Shown one piece after another: positions 43,704 to 55,159 of a DNA stretch of 64,000 nucleotides. The notes below the pieces were generated by a model. The model had not been told where the DNA came from. It was given only the letters and a program-made list of their open reading frames with translations, and did not search any database. A program made the position numbers and the translations under genes. The stretch comes from Cheiracanthium punctorium (Eukaryota; Arthropoda; Arachnida; Araneae; Cheiracanthiidae). Positions within the stretch are counted from its first letter, which is position 1. Each line of letters starts with the position of its first letter. The stretch is taken from contig JAWZYV010013004.1 of the NCBI GenBank assembly GCA_038373885.1, positions 62,001-126,000 of the forward strand, in the 5' to 3' direction.

Positions 43704-44340
43704 CGCGAATGCATAGTACGAAAGCAACCATCTTCCAATTTTGCCGGATTAATATTCTATATTTTTCTAGAAGAAAGCACGAAAACATGCCTCTGAGTTA
43801 CCCTGTATATAGGGTGTCCCAAAAAGGCAGTAACCCGCTTTAATTCTTTGAGATATGTGGGCAATGGAAATTTAAAAAGCGTGCAGATGATTAAAATTAC
43901 TTCGTATTTTAAAGTCCAGCTCTTTAAAAATCAAACACAGCAAACTGGCCTAACAAGAAAATTTTATGAAAAAGTTTCATTTGATAAATTTCTGTACAAC
44001 TGTTCCAAATAAAAATTTAACGGGGTTTACTTTTGTATAAAAACACACATACAGCTCCGGAAAAATAGCCGCACTTCGTCTTCATCCGTAAATGGTTGGT
44101 ACATGTAGCTTTGCTGTAAGAGTCTAGTAACGTACTGTAATTTGCTATGCATAAAATTTTCGTAAGGGACCATCTTCATTTTTAAATGCGAACCACATTT
44201 ATTTTATTCAATCGCAACACCTAGCTTTCGCGTCTTCTTTCAATAATTTAGAACCTTCCCCCACTTACTTTCAATTAACGGATATACAATACATCGGTAT
44301 TACGTTACTTGGGCTTTCATAAAGTAGGGAATATTCAGTC
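43704..44340. other. Stretch with a single mariner-type end
   Basis: TATAGGGTGTCCCAAAAAGG at about 43808 resembles a mariner-type terminus after a TA. No partner end or transposase was seen nearby. The rest is unrecognised AT-rich DNA. Confidence 0.35.
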
Positions 44341-45240
44341 CGAAATGAGAAAAATGTTTAAAAAAGTGGCAAAATTTAAATATTTATTTATCATATGTAT
44401 GTTTGAATGCAAATCGCCATTTGAAGGAGTTTTTAGTTCAGCAAATAAATTTTGCTTGAAGATTCAGTAAAGAGACTAGCTTCAAGAAGCGTTTCGCTCC
44501 ATTGTTTTGACTGAACTGAACAACAAGATGTAGATAACCGAGTCTTCTATTACGCGTTTAGTCTGTCTGTCGCGTCGGCTTACAATGGCGACCGACCTGA
44601 AGAAGGCAGACCTTAGGTTATGTGAAGAGTTAAGAGTCGCGTTGGCTATTGTATTCTGGACAAAACAATAGTGTTTACTGTTTCTGTTGTAAGATATTTA
44701 GTACTGCAAGTTCCAATAAAATTTATCAGATCAAAGTGGCAAATGTGACTGGGGGCACATTGGAGCTATCCTGAATCGTCATGAAACTTCTTCTACTCAC
44801 CTAAAATGCTACGAAAAATGATGAGAGGTGGAAAAGTGACTGAGCACAGATGAAAAAATCGATGATGAAAACCAGAAAATAATTGCCCTAGAAAAAGAAC
44901 GATGGCACAATTTTCTTAAACGACTTTTTGCCATAACACAATTTCTTGCCCAGAACCAAATGGTTTTCCGAGGGACAAATGAAACTTTGTACAAGAAAAA
45001 ACAATGGACAATGGAAATTATTTTGGACTTGTTGAACTTATGGCTCAATTTGATCCTGTAATGAAAGAACATGTATCTAGAGTATTGGAAAATAAAAAAC
45101 AAGGGTGTCTGTCATACTTAAGAAAAATCATACAAAACGAATTACAGACTCATTTTAAGAACATCTGCTTAAAATGAGTAGCGATAAAGTAAAAGAAGAA
45201 ATAACCAAGAACTCCATTTTTGACAACAGAAAATGTTCAT
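44341..45240 (+). pseudogene. Partial hAT element, first tandem copy
   Basis: Collinear with 45413-46500 (minus the MITE there), starting AATGAGAAAAATG. It contains transposase N-terminal fragments in broken frames, such as DENQKIIALEKERW, FLKRLFAITQFLAQNQ and GLVELMAQFDPVMKEHVSRVLENK, with stops between. These match the region before the catalytic core of ZMYM1/DUF4371-type hAT transposases. No TIRs remain, so it is truncated at both ends. It is closely related to the copy downstream. Confidence 0.8.
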
Positions 45241-45664
45241 TTTTGTACATAGGGATAGATACTGTAAAAACTTATTTTTAAAAAAAAGTATTCCCGGTGC
45301 CTGTAAATTGCTCTAGGGGGGCTTAGGTTTTTCCAGGGGGGCTGAACCATCCATACAGGGCCGGCCAAAGGCGTGTGCGACCGCACACGTTTTTTTCTCT
45401 GAGAGGGCCGCCGCAATGAGAAAAATGTTTAACAAATAAGTGGTAAAATTTAAATATTTATGTATCGTATGTATGTTTGAATGCAAATCACCATAAGTTT
45501 TTATTTCAAAAATAAATTTTGCTTGAAGGTTCAGTAAAGAGACTAGCTTCAAGAAGTGTTTCGCTCCATTGTTTTGACTGAACTGAAACAAATGTAGATA
45601 ACCGAGTCTATCACGTACTTAGTCTGTCTGTGGCGTCGGCTTGCAAAGGCGACCGACCTGAAGG

Positions 45665-45916
45665 CAGTAGCGGATTCAGGGGAGGGGATAGGGGACTTCA
45701 GTCCCCTCCCAAAAAAAAGAGATTGCTGAAGGGTTACATTCTGCTTCATTATGCACTTTGAATATGCAAAGTGATTTTTTAATCACTTAGCCCCTCCCAA
45801 AAGTTTTTACATTGGTTTAGACTAAAATTTTGCTTTATTGTACATTTTGTTTGGGTGAAATAAGCTTTTTTTCAAAACTTAGCCCTCCCGAAAGAGAATT
45901 TCTAGATCCACCATTG
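45665..45916. mobile_element. hAT-type MITE, 252 bp, nested in the hAT element
   Basis: The ends are CAGTAGCGGATTCAG and CTAGATCCACCATTG. The 8-bp duplication CCTGAAGG lies at 45657-45664 and 45917-45924. The first tandem hAT copy lacks the MITE near 44605 and so gives an empty site. Confidence 0.92.
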
Positions 45917-45939
45917 CCTGAAGGCAGACCTTAGGTTAC

Positions 45940-48110
45940 GTGAAGAGTTAAGAGGCGTTGGCTATTGTATTCTCGACAAAACAATAGTGTTTACTGTTTC
46001 TGTTGCAAGATATTTAGTACTGCAAGTTCCAATAAAACTTTATCAGATCAAAGTGGCAACTGACTGGAGGCACATTGGAACTATACTGAATCGTCATGAA
46101 ACTTCTACTCACCTAAAATGCTATGAAAAATGGGTTGAGGCGAAAAACTGACCGAGCACAGGTTAAAAAATCGATGATGAAAACCAGAAAATAATTGCCC
46201 TAGTAACAGAACGATTGCAAAATGTTCTTAAACGACTTCTTACCATAACACAATTTCTTGCCCAGACTCAAATGGCTTTCAGATTTCGAAGTCTTTTTTT
46301 TTTTTTTACAAATGAAACTTTGTAAAAAAAACAAAAAAAAACAGTGGAAATTATTAGGACTTTATGAACTAATTGCTCAATTTGATCCTGTAATAAAAGA
46401 ATATGTATCTAGGGTATTGGCAAATGAAAACAAGTGCGTCTGTCATACTTAGGAAAAAACATACAAAACGAATTATTGACTGATGGGAGATAAAGTAAAA
46501 GAAATAGCAACTAGATTTAAAACAGCCAAATACTATGCACTGATTCTCGACTGCACACGTGATTTAAGTAGAAAAGAACAGCTTTCTGTTGTTTTGAGGT
46601 ATATATGGAACAAACGAGCAAACTATTGAAATCTGCGAAAGTTTCCTATATTTCATTGAAATAACAGATACTTTAGAAAAAGGAATGTCGGAAACAGTCT
46701 TAAAAAAACTACGGGAGTACGACTTGGATATTTCTAATTGCAGAGCCCAAGAGTATGATAATGGGGCAAATACGAAAGGTGAACACTCCGGACTGAAAAA
46801 AAAAAATTTAGAAAAAAAAAATTAAGAGAGCCCTTTTTTGTACCATGCACCTGTCATAGCCTAAACTTGGTACTGAGCGATGCCGCAAAATCCTCAGTAC
46901 CAACAGTTACTCTTTTTGGAACAATTCAGAGATTGTATTTTTTACCTCATTGGCAAAAAGTTGGAGCAAATTGTTAGAGACTGTCGCAGTCAGATGAGGC
47001 ATCATCATTATTTGGGCCTTCTCGTACATTAAAAGAACTTTGTGCAACTCACTGGGAAGCGCAAATTGAATAGCTGAAATCTATAAGATGTCAGATGGTG
47101 CAGGGACCTGCACGAGAATACATCATTTGAAGATGAAGTTAGAAGTGAGGCAAATTCTTTATCCAAAGCTATAGAAGATTTTGTCTTCTTAGTGTCACTG
47201 ATTGCATGGTACGATATCTTGTTTGAAATAAGCATCGCTTGCAAAATATTGCAATCAAAGAACGTGAATTTACCTCACGCTGTATCTTTTTTAAAGTCCT
47301 TTGGGATTTCCACGAAAACAGATTTTTTAGTTGTTTACTGAAAGCGAAAGAGTTGGCTGAAGATTTAGAAGTAGAAGGAAAATATTAAAAACACCGCGGG
47401 TTAGAAGGAAGAAGCAGTTTGATTATGAGGCCAATGGCGAAGCACCGATTGATCCGCAAGAGAGTTTTTTTTTACCACTTGTTGAAACAGCTCAAATGGC
47501 TGTTCAAGAGATTCGAACAAATCAAGGACAAGATGTCAAATTTTAATTTTCTTTTTAAACTTTATGAATTACCTAACAGAGATGACTTGCTAGTTAAATG
47601 CAAAGACTTGGAAGATGTTCTTTCGGATGGGGATGACAGTGACATCAAAAGAGTTGAGTTTTCGCGAAGAGCTGATCCAGATCCTCATCCGAAATAAAGG
47701 TACGTAACACTTACGTTTTAGGTATTCAGATTTTACCCGTTTGATTTAATGTTCAGCGAGTTAATTCATAATGGTTTTAGGCTCCAGCATTTTTATTTCC
47801 AGAATTAAAAACAGTTTAATTTCTCTTTGATTTTGGGCGAGAAAACGCCTATGAACGTGCTGAACTTTCGAAACTGAATCTGCAGGCGCTTATGTAAAAG
47901 GGTTGCTTTACGAATACTTCTAACAATGCCGTCGTCGGTAGCGTCGACTGAGCGAAGTTTTTCTAAATTAAGAATAATAAAAACTTACCTACGGTCTACT
48001 CTTTCTGACGAAAGACAACTATCTTTCAATTTTGTCCATTGAAAATGATATTTCATCGTCATTAGATTATGATAATTTAATAAAAACCATTTTCGGCTGC
48101 TAAAGCTGGG
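45940..48110 (+). pseudogene. hAT transposase pseudogene (ZMYM1/DUF4371-like)
   Basis: Fragments in different frames follow the expected order. HIGTILNRHETSTHLKCYEKW (N-terminal zinc-finger-like region) lies near 46060. LQNVLKRLLTITQFLAQ lies near 46225. LIAQFDPVIKEYVSRVLANEN lies near 46370. AKYYALILDCTRDLSRKEQLSVV (catalytic-core start with the conserved LDC.PD-type motif) is near 46530. YDNGANTKGEHSG is near 46755 and PCTCHSLNLVLSDAAKS near 46850. STERSFSKLRIIKTYLRSTLSDERQL from the C-terminal hATC dimerisation domain is near 47955. Many stops and indels make it non-functional. The most open pieces are 46258-46452 and 47419-47697. The family usually has about 600-800 residues, consistent with the span. 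Confidence 0.88.
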
Positions 48111-48713
48111 AAGGTTCATTGCTAAGAAGTATAATAGATTATTTTAATCAATTTTCCGTAGTACTTTTTCGATTTTTTCACACTACTACTACCATTTATA
48201 ATTATATTGATGTATCTTTTCTGGAAAAGTGAAAGCCGAAGTTTATATATCTGAACGTTTTCGTACTTTCTTTAATATGGTAACTGTATTAAATCAAATA
48301 AAGCTTTTGCTATAGTTAAAAATGTGTCTGCCATTTTCTACCACACAAAACAATACGAGTAATCGGAGTAAAAGTATTTGTTAGGAGTTTGCTCGTTACA
48401 CAAGTACGGTACAGCACGCTAACTGAAGTTTGAGAAAGTGAGTAAAATCATTAATACAAGAAGAATTTTTTTTAGAAAAATAAATTAATGAAAAGGTAAA
48501 TACTCCACTTTAATATTTACTATTTAGTAAATCATATTTGCTTTATCTTTTGATTTTTAGTCCCTTCAAAATATGATTTTTAGGTATTACGTTCCCACTA
48601 ATTTCAATTATAGAACACACACTTCTTACTAGGTTTCTTGTATCAATTGTTACTGTAAGGGGCGCCAAAACTCGTTCTTGCACACACAGAATTTTGCTCT
48701 TAGGCCGGCCCTG

Positions 48714-51639
48714 GTTTTAAAATTAAAAAATACGGAAGGTATATAACTATTGTCAATAGGTAGAAATTCAAGCAATGATTCTGAGAACACGTTTTTCTTC
48801 CACTTAGTGCTTCGTAATGGAGTCTGGCCGTCGAAATCTGCAAATTTAACTGCAGTGTTTTGACGCACAACATCAACTTAAAAATTGAAGACAATATACT
48901 GATTTTGTACAATCATTTTATTTCTTGTTCATAAAATTACATATTCAAAAGTACAAAAGTTTAGAATACTTAAAGTACAATGCAGCAGAAATAACAAAGA
49001 CAATTTCACAAAAGCTGAACCATTATATTTACAAATTTGATCAAACAGGTTAAGTTCAGAAAAAACACCCTAACAGAATGAACTGAATATTTTTTAATTA
49101 AAATGCAAAACAATTATAAGAGAAAAATTACTATTGATAAGCAATATTTTAAGTATTAAACTTTTCATAGAGAAGGTTGAAATGAATGGTGCACAGAACT
49201 TAAGTATTAAAATCTTGCGCACATATTTATAATTTGAATACTTAAATCCAAGTTGCATTTACCGTGATGCGATTATTACGCACTGGTGGACATGCGCAGA
49301 AATTAAACCTTGGTTTAAAGGACGCAAACTTTACACTAAATGGGAGAGTTATGCCTGTAGATAATTAAAATACGGAATTTGCACCCTGTTGCATTACACT
49401 TAAAAAGTAAAAATCTAATATTTGTAATTTTATTTTTTTATGCTGCTCATATTTAATTGGATTTTGTAACTAACATATCCATGACAAATTAATAAATGGG
49501 TATATGTAGAAGCTAAGCTGTGACATTGAGACAAAGCATCTTTATTTTAATCCTAGTAGTCTATTTCAAAATTTGAAAGAGCTGTAAGTACAAACTAGAC
49601 GAAGATCCTACATTACGAAATAAGTTTTTTTTTTTTCCTCCCTAAATGAAAAATTTATTCACTTCAACCATTCTCAAAGAAAAGTTGTCACATGAATTAA
49701 CATTTCATCCCAATCAAGCCTGTCGTATTATCAAAACATACATATACATTATAATTACCAATGCCTAAATTATGTAATTTTCTTGTATCATCGTGTTTGA
49801 CAATCGCAGCTAATTGAAATAGCCCACAACTTACGAGTAAATCATTGAAACGTGGCACAGGGCTAATAGATTTTTTAACAGAGCTCAATACAAGCAACAT
49901 ATTTAAACCATATTTAAGTATAAACTATTCGTATTTGAAATACGATTAAAGCTTGTTGGGAATACATATCGCGATCAATTAGTTTAAAGAAAAATCGAAG
50001 CTATGAACTTGCAGCAATTAAATTTGTCTGACCCGACTACAATTAATCCATTAGCGCCCAGCTATTTACATCACATTCTCGAATTTGCGCTGAAAAATGA
50101 ACACATTTGACATTGGTGGATTCATAATAAATTTGTCTAAAGAATATGAAAACAGCGAGAGATTTATTTTACTTTATGGCCGTGCATTTTCAGGAAATCA
50201 AATTTGAGAAATTAAAATAGGAAAACAAGTTTTGTGTATTTCAGACGGACAAAGTCTGCGAGCGTCCTCGAAAGAACGTTGGACGTTAATGGGTTAACCC
50301 TTGCGTATCGCGTGAAAAGCTCAGGTACATAAAATTCTTACATTTTATTTAATACTTTAGAACTGCAATGATGCTCTTTTGAAAAAGATTTTAAGCACTT
50401 CTAAATATTTAAAGCTATAATTATTAATCTGAACAACTGACAATCTGGTTAGATAAGTGGTTAGTTTAGAGTTTCCTTCAATTTCTTTTAACTCTAGAAA
50501 GGTAAGAAAATGATGATCTTGACAGGAAATTTGTTTAAGTTAACATACACATAGTAGTTTAGAAATTTCAAAGTTGTTTAAATACCGAGACATTCAAAGC
50601 AAAATTATAAACACATTTTCTAACGTTCCTTAAGAACTGGCCAAAATTAAATTGTATTCACTTTACAGAGCACTTTTTCTAAACCTCCGAAGTGCAAGGC
50701 GTTTCGGGGACACTTCAGTTATGACAACGGGTACCATGCCTACACTTTCTCAGCACACTCAAGTTTAAAATGATGTACAGATGAAGCATCTTTAATGAAC
50801 TTTCGCATTTTACAGTGAGAAAAATAGTACCTATATACTGAAGCCAAAAAGCCCCAACCCACATACCCGTAATTTCTTTTACAAGATAAATATTGGCCTG
50901 TTAATTTCTTTTGTGTGCCCTTCGACTGTATTTCCAAGATTTTAAATGAGAATTTCGCCATTAAAATTTTCAGAAAATATTTCATTTTTCAGGAGCACGA
51001 TTTTACAAAGAAACAGATTTCTGAAAAATTTAAAGTTAAAAAAATGAAATGTGGTTCAGTTTCAGTAACTAAGCCACATGCTGAATGTGTTGGTACTATG
51101 TTGCTTTAAAAGTAAAATCGCATACACCCACTAAATAGGACAAGCAAATTTATGCTGGATTAGATATTTATAATTTACATATAGAAGCCGTGAAAACAAA
51201 TTACGAAAAAAAGCCTCGAACACTAAAAAATATTAGTTTTAACAAATATAAAACTTGAGCCTTTGGTCATAAGACATTTATCAATATAAAACTATACTCC
51301 GCTTAACACTAAGTGAACGTTACTGGTTACAGTAAAACATGTTTCGTATTTAGTAACTTAAGCTTTTGAAGAATTACGAAGAAGCCAAAAGGAAATCCAG
51401 TAGGAGTACAGCCATAACAATTTTTGCTTGGTTATAAATCTTAGCAATCCGAAATTTCAGTCGCATCATAAGACATGGAAAGTATTAACATTGCTAAAGC
51501 ATGTAAAAGAAACTGCATTTGCAGAAAGTGAAGTTTAATCCACACATCCTTGACACAATCGGCAGAACTTTTACGAACGCCCATTAACTTACGGAGAATT
51601 TTTGCTGCCCTGGTCCCCTGGATTAGTGCAAGAAAGGGA
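48714..51639. other. AT-rich stretch without recognised gene
   Basis: No motif-bearing ORF, element end or RNA gene recognised. Confidence 0.5.
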
Positions 51640-52520
51640 ACATTAGAACATTTCGCTGTATACATTAAGGGGGGGGGGGGAATTAACCTTTTCGAGGAAA
51701 AGAAATGCCATACAACCGTGCGATTTGCATTTTTAGTTTCTCGCCTGCCTTTTAATCGTGAATTTAACTGCTCTGTCGGGAATAATTTTTCAAAATAGCC
51801 TGTAGCTTTCTTTTTTTTACGGCCATTTTTTTTTTAAATTTCAAATTAATGAATTTTTTTTTTACGTTCTGAAAATGGTTATAGAAGTTCTGTATATGCT
51901 TAGTCACAGTTTAGAGTTGCCAACAGATTTACTCACGATAGCATATTAGATAAACCGTCAAGAAAGTCCTACACTCAGCTTGAGAATCTTTAAATTCAGT
52001 ACAGTTTTAAATTTAACTTTCTGAACATATTAAGATGCACTTGCCGACTTAAGTCATTTTCACTGAAGTTGAACTTCCTGCATGGCATTTCACTTCCTTA
52101 GCGTATGAAGAAAATGCCGCAGCATTTTTAAACTAAGCAATATACAGGAATTTTATTATTTTTTTTTTTTACCTGACTATACTTTTTGGATAGTCAACAC
52201 CCAAGATTTATTTTAAGGTTATCAATAACCAAGGTTTACGAAATGTTAAAGCTCATTTAGTTTAATGGGTTCTGGAAGAAATATTAGAACCATGGTCCTG
52301 CACAAATTAATTTTTTAAAGGGCCCAATACAGGCACCATGTTTGAAATATTTCTTTACTTTCGATGAAAAACATCAAAGCATTCCTTAATTTTATTATTT
52401 GCCAAATACAATATATTAATTCAAGACTTCCCTCTATAATGCTTGCCGTTTAAAATTTGCGGTATCCTTTTCATGCACTAAGGAAGAGGAAGGAAATTTG
52501 AGACCGTGGAGCCATTTTAG
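51640..52520. repeat. Diverged ~0.9-kb direct duplication, copy 1
   Basis: Aligns with 63040-63960: AAATTTCAAAT, GGTTATAGAAGTTC (GTTATAGAAGTTCAG there), AGAAAGTCCTACACTCAGCTTG, TTTAAACTAAGCAATATACA. Many indels. It includes the hairpin block at 52267. Confidence 0.75.
52267..52380 (+). repeat. Hairpin-bearing repeat block, copy 1
   Basis: GGGTTCTGGAAGAAATATTA continues to GAACC, forming a GGTTCT/AGAACC stem. The block goes on with ATGGTCCTGCAC, GCCCAATACAGGCACCATG and TTGAAATATTTC. Confidence 0.7.
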
Positions 52521-54136
52521 CTTACATTAAAAATTTTAAATTAAGTTACAATATCATACAGCTAATTTTAAGTTCAAAAATTGAGAGCGTACCATTTTTA
52601 AAACAATTAAATTTTAATATATAAATAAAATTTATTGGTCGCAATCGAAGTCTCCTTTTAAACACTGAAGAAAAATAGTTTCTCCAAATCGCATTTGAAA
52701 CGAAGGGAACCTAGAAATTTACAAATCTCGTTTAAGACAAATCTGGCAAACGTACTCGCCGTTTTCGTTAAACTATTCTTTTCGATGGATTCATCTAACA
52801 ACTTCCCTTTTTAAAAAAGGTAGGTATATTTGAGATTTTAAGGATCAAGGTCCACAACAGGACAAGACACCACGTCCATGATGATCATTCAAGAACCAAC
52901 AGGATTTAACCCAAAGCAGTCTTCAGATTTAAGGGGGGGGTCCTTATCAATAAAACCAACGAGGAAAGCAAAGTATTAATCCTGTATAGGGTATAAAGGG
53001 CAGATAGCGGTTGAAAGATCCCTAGATTGGGTAGAACTTAAGCAAAAAAGCTGTACCTATTGAAACTTACATCCTGCCCAAGGTTACAACACTAAACTTC
53101 ACTTTCTGAAAAGGGAGCTTCCTTTAAACCTAAAAGAATGGGAATATTATGATGCAATTAAGATATTTATGATGCAATTACTAGTTAAGGAACTTTCAAA
53201 TGTTAAAGTATTAGAGATTTATTCTTTTAAGACAATTTGCACACTTTAATAATCATATCGTGAGGGCATTCTAAACATTATGAAATTCTGAAAACTACTG
53301 CAAAATGCAACACATTTATGCTATATTCATGCTTTTAAATTTGAGAAAGATATGGAGTCGCGATTCCATGTAAATATGAGAGTAGTTAAACGCATTCTAA
53401 GATTAATGCCGATATTAAAATGAATTAATTTGCATTATGTAAAACTAAAGTCATAACGATACCAAAATAGCAAAATCATTTGACTTTACAAAACTGCTTT
53501 CAGATTTTCAAAGTATGACCATAGAAGCTCAATTTCTACAATGAAACCGATCATAAAAATCTTCATGAGGGAAATTTAGAATGTGATACGTTTAGGATAT
53601 TTAGACTTGTCAAAGACTCTTTGACAAGTAAAACTTTTTAAAGAGACTATCTTTGTAAGAATACCTGTATTGTGGCTACTTTAGTAAAGCTTATTTTAAT
53701 TGATGAAAGATTTGTAGAAATATATCCAGTAACGTGCGCACCTGTGGCACTCTCACCTAGTCCATGAACTATCCAAATTAATAATTTAGCCCGGAAGTGT
53801 GACCTCTACTATTAGTGCAATTCACATTAAAAATTTGAGTAATTTTTTAAGCACTTAAAAATTATCTTTCACTTTGTTTAGTAACTATATTTCCATTATT
53901 TTTAGCTATATTCATTACTTTAATCGCATATATTTCATTTTAACGAGTCATGTTTTAGACCAGTATAGATCTCATTTTTCGCTTCCATAGCGCATAAAGC
54001 AGATAAATAACGCATACTTTTAAATTCTAAGCAAAATACAGGTTAGTTTTCCCTTGCACCTTTTTAAGACATCCAATAATTTTCAATTCGAGAATTAAGA
54101 TTAAATATTAATTGGATTACGTGGAATTAAGTTAAA
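52521..54136. other. AT-rich stretch without recognised gene
   Basis: Weak resemblance of about 53220-53460 to 56400-56760 (ACTGCAAAAT, ATGCCGATATTAAA). No gene recognised. Confidence 0.4.
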
Positions 54137-54240
54137 GGGTTCTGGGAGAAATATTAGAACCATAGACCTGCAAAAATCGATTTTTATAGGCGCCAATACA
54201 GGTACCATGCTTGAAATATTTCGTCCCTTTAGAAGTAAAA
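54137..54240 (+). repeat. Hairpin-bearing repeat block, copy 2
   Basis: Same order of blocks as 52267-52380 with GGTTCTGGGAGAAATATT and an intact 6-bp stem. The downstream text reads GCGCCAATACAGGTACCATG. Confidence 0.7.
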
Positions 54241-54659
54241 TATTAGATCAATGCTTAGATTTATCGGCGAAATTCGGTTCGCTATCGGCGTACCACTAAA
54301 GACCACGGTGTACATGCATATTAAATCCGTGGTTCCGAAGTCCTAGCAGCTTCCGAGGGGTGCCAATATTAAGAAGTCCCACCTTCCGATGAAGATCAAA
54401 ATTGTGGCGGGAAACTCCGGGAAGGGACGTACGTAGCTCTAAACGACACATTCAGTGACGTGAGCTGTCCTCTCCTGGCAAATAAATCTTTGTAGCACTT
54501 TCCTGTATGATGCTTTGGAATTAAAATGGTTACGATATTTATCCTTTTCATGCAGTGAAACAGCGAATATACAAGATCCTATACTGGTCTGAAACATTAC
54601 TCATGAAAAATGAGTACATCTGATATAAGATACATTTTCATTATTTTTAGCTATATCTA

Positions 54660-55157
54660 TTGGGTTGGCAACAAAGTAATTGCGTTTTCTTGTATAAAAT
54701 TCAAGCAAATAAGTTTTCAACAAGTTTTTAATTACAGGTAAGCTGTGCCTGAACATACGATTCATATTTGTTACATTTTAAAGTAAGAATTTCACTGGCA
54801 GTATTTTTTTTCGTCCATAAAAGATGGCCACCCTCCCCCTTTTTTCGCTTCTATCCTCCTTAGAGGACAATATTAAAAATGTCCTGAAATTAATTTTTAG
54901 GTATTCGTGACTGCTGTATTTTACAGAAAGAATTTCACAGATATCTATTTTTATTTGAGATCACGCGGGATATGTGAAAGGAACTTTTTGGCCCCTTAAC
55001 CCCCCTAAGATTACGAATTTTGGAAAATGCTCTCCGATCTAGCACTTATGTTGAAGAACTCACGTACGTGCCAAATTTCGCATAATTAACTTCAGTAGTT
55101 TTGGCCATGCGAAATATTGACACACGGAAAAACGCAATTACTTTGTTGCCAACCCAA
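54660..55157. mobile_element. mariner-type MITE, 498 bp
   Basis: Perfect TIRs of about 25 bp start TTGGGTTGGCAACAAAGTAA, with TA at 54658-54659 and 55158-55159. These ends are the well-known mariner type. The interior lacks a transposase ORF. Confidence 0.92.
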
Positions 55158-55159
55158 TA

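Larger units (their letters stand above)
45356..48713 (+). mobile_element. hAT element (ZMYM/DUF4371-type), second copy with both TIRs
   Basis: 3358 bp from CAGGGCCGGCCAAAGG to CTTAGGCCGGCCCTG. The flanking 8 bases (CATCCATA and GTTTTAAA) do not match, so the target duplication is lost or the ends are rearranged. It carries a nested MITE (45665-45916). Confidence 0.85.

Noticed and set aside
43437..43796. 119-codon plus-strand ORF
   Set aside because: Its middle is the MITE at 43555-43703; no recognisable domain.
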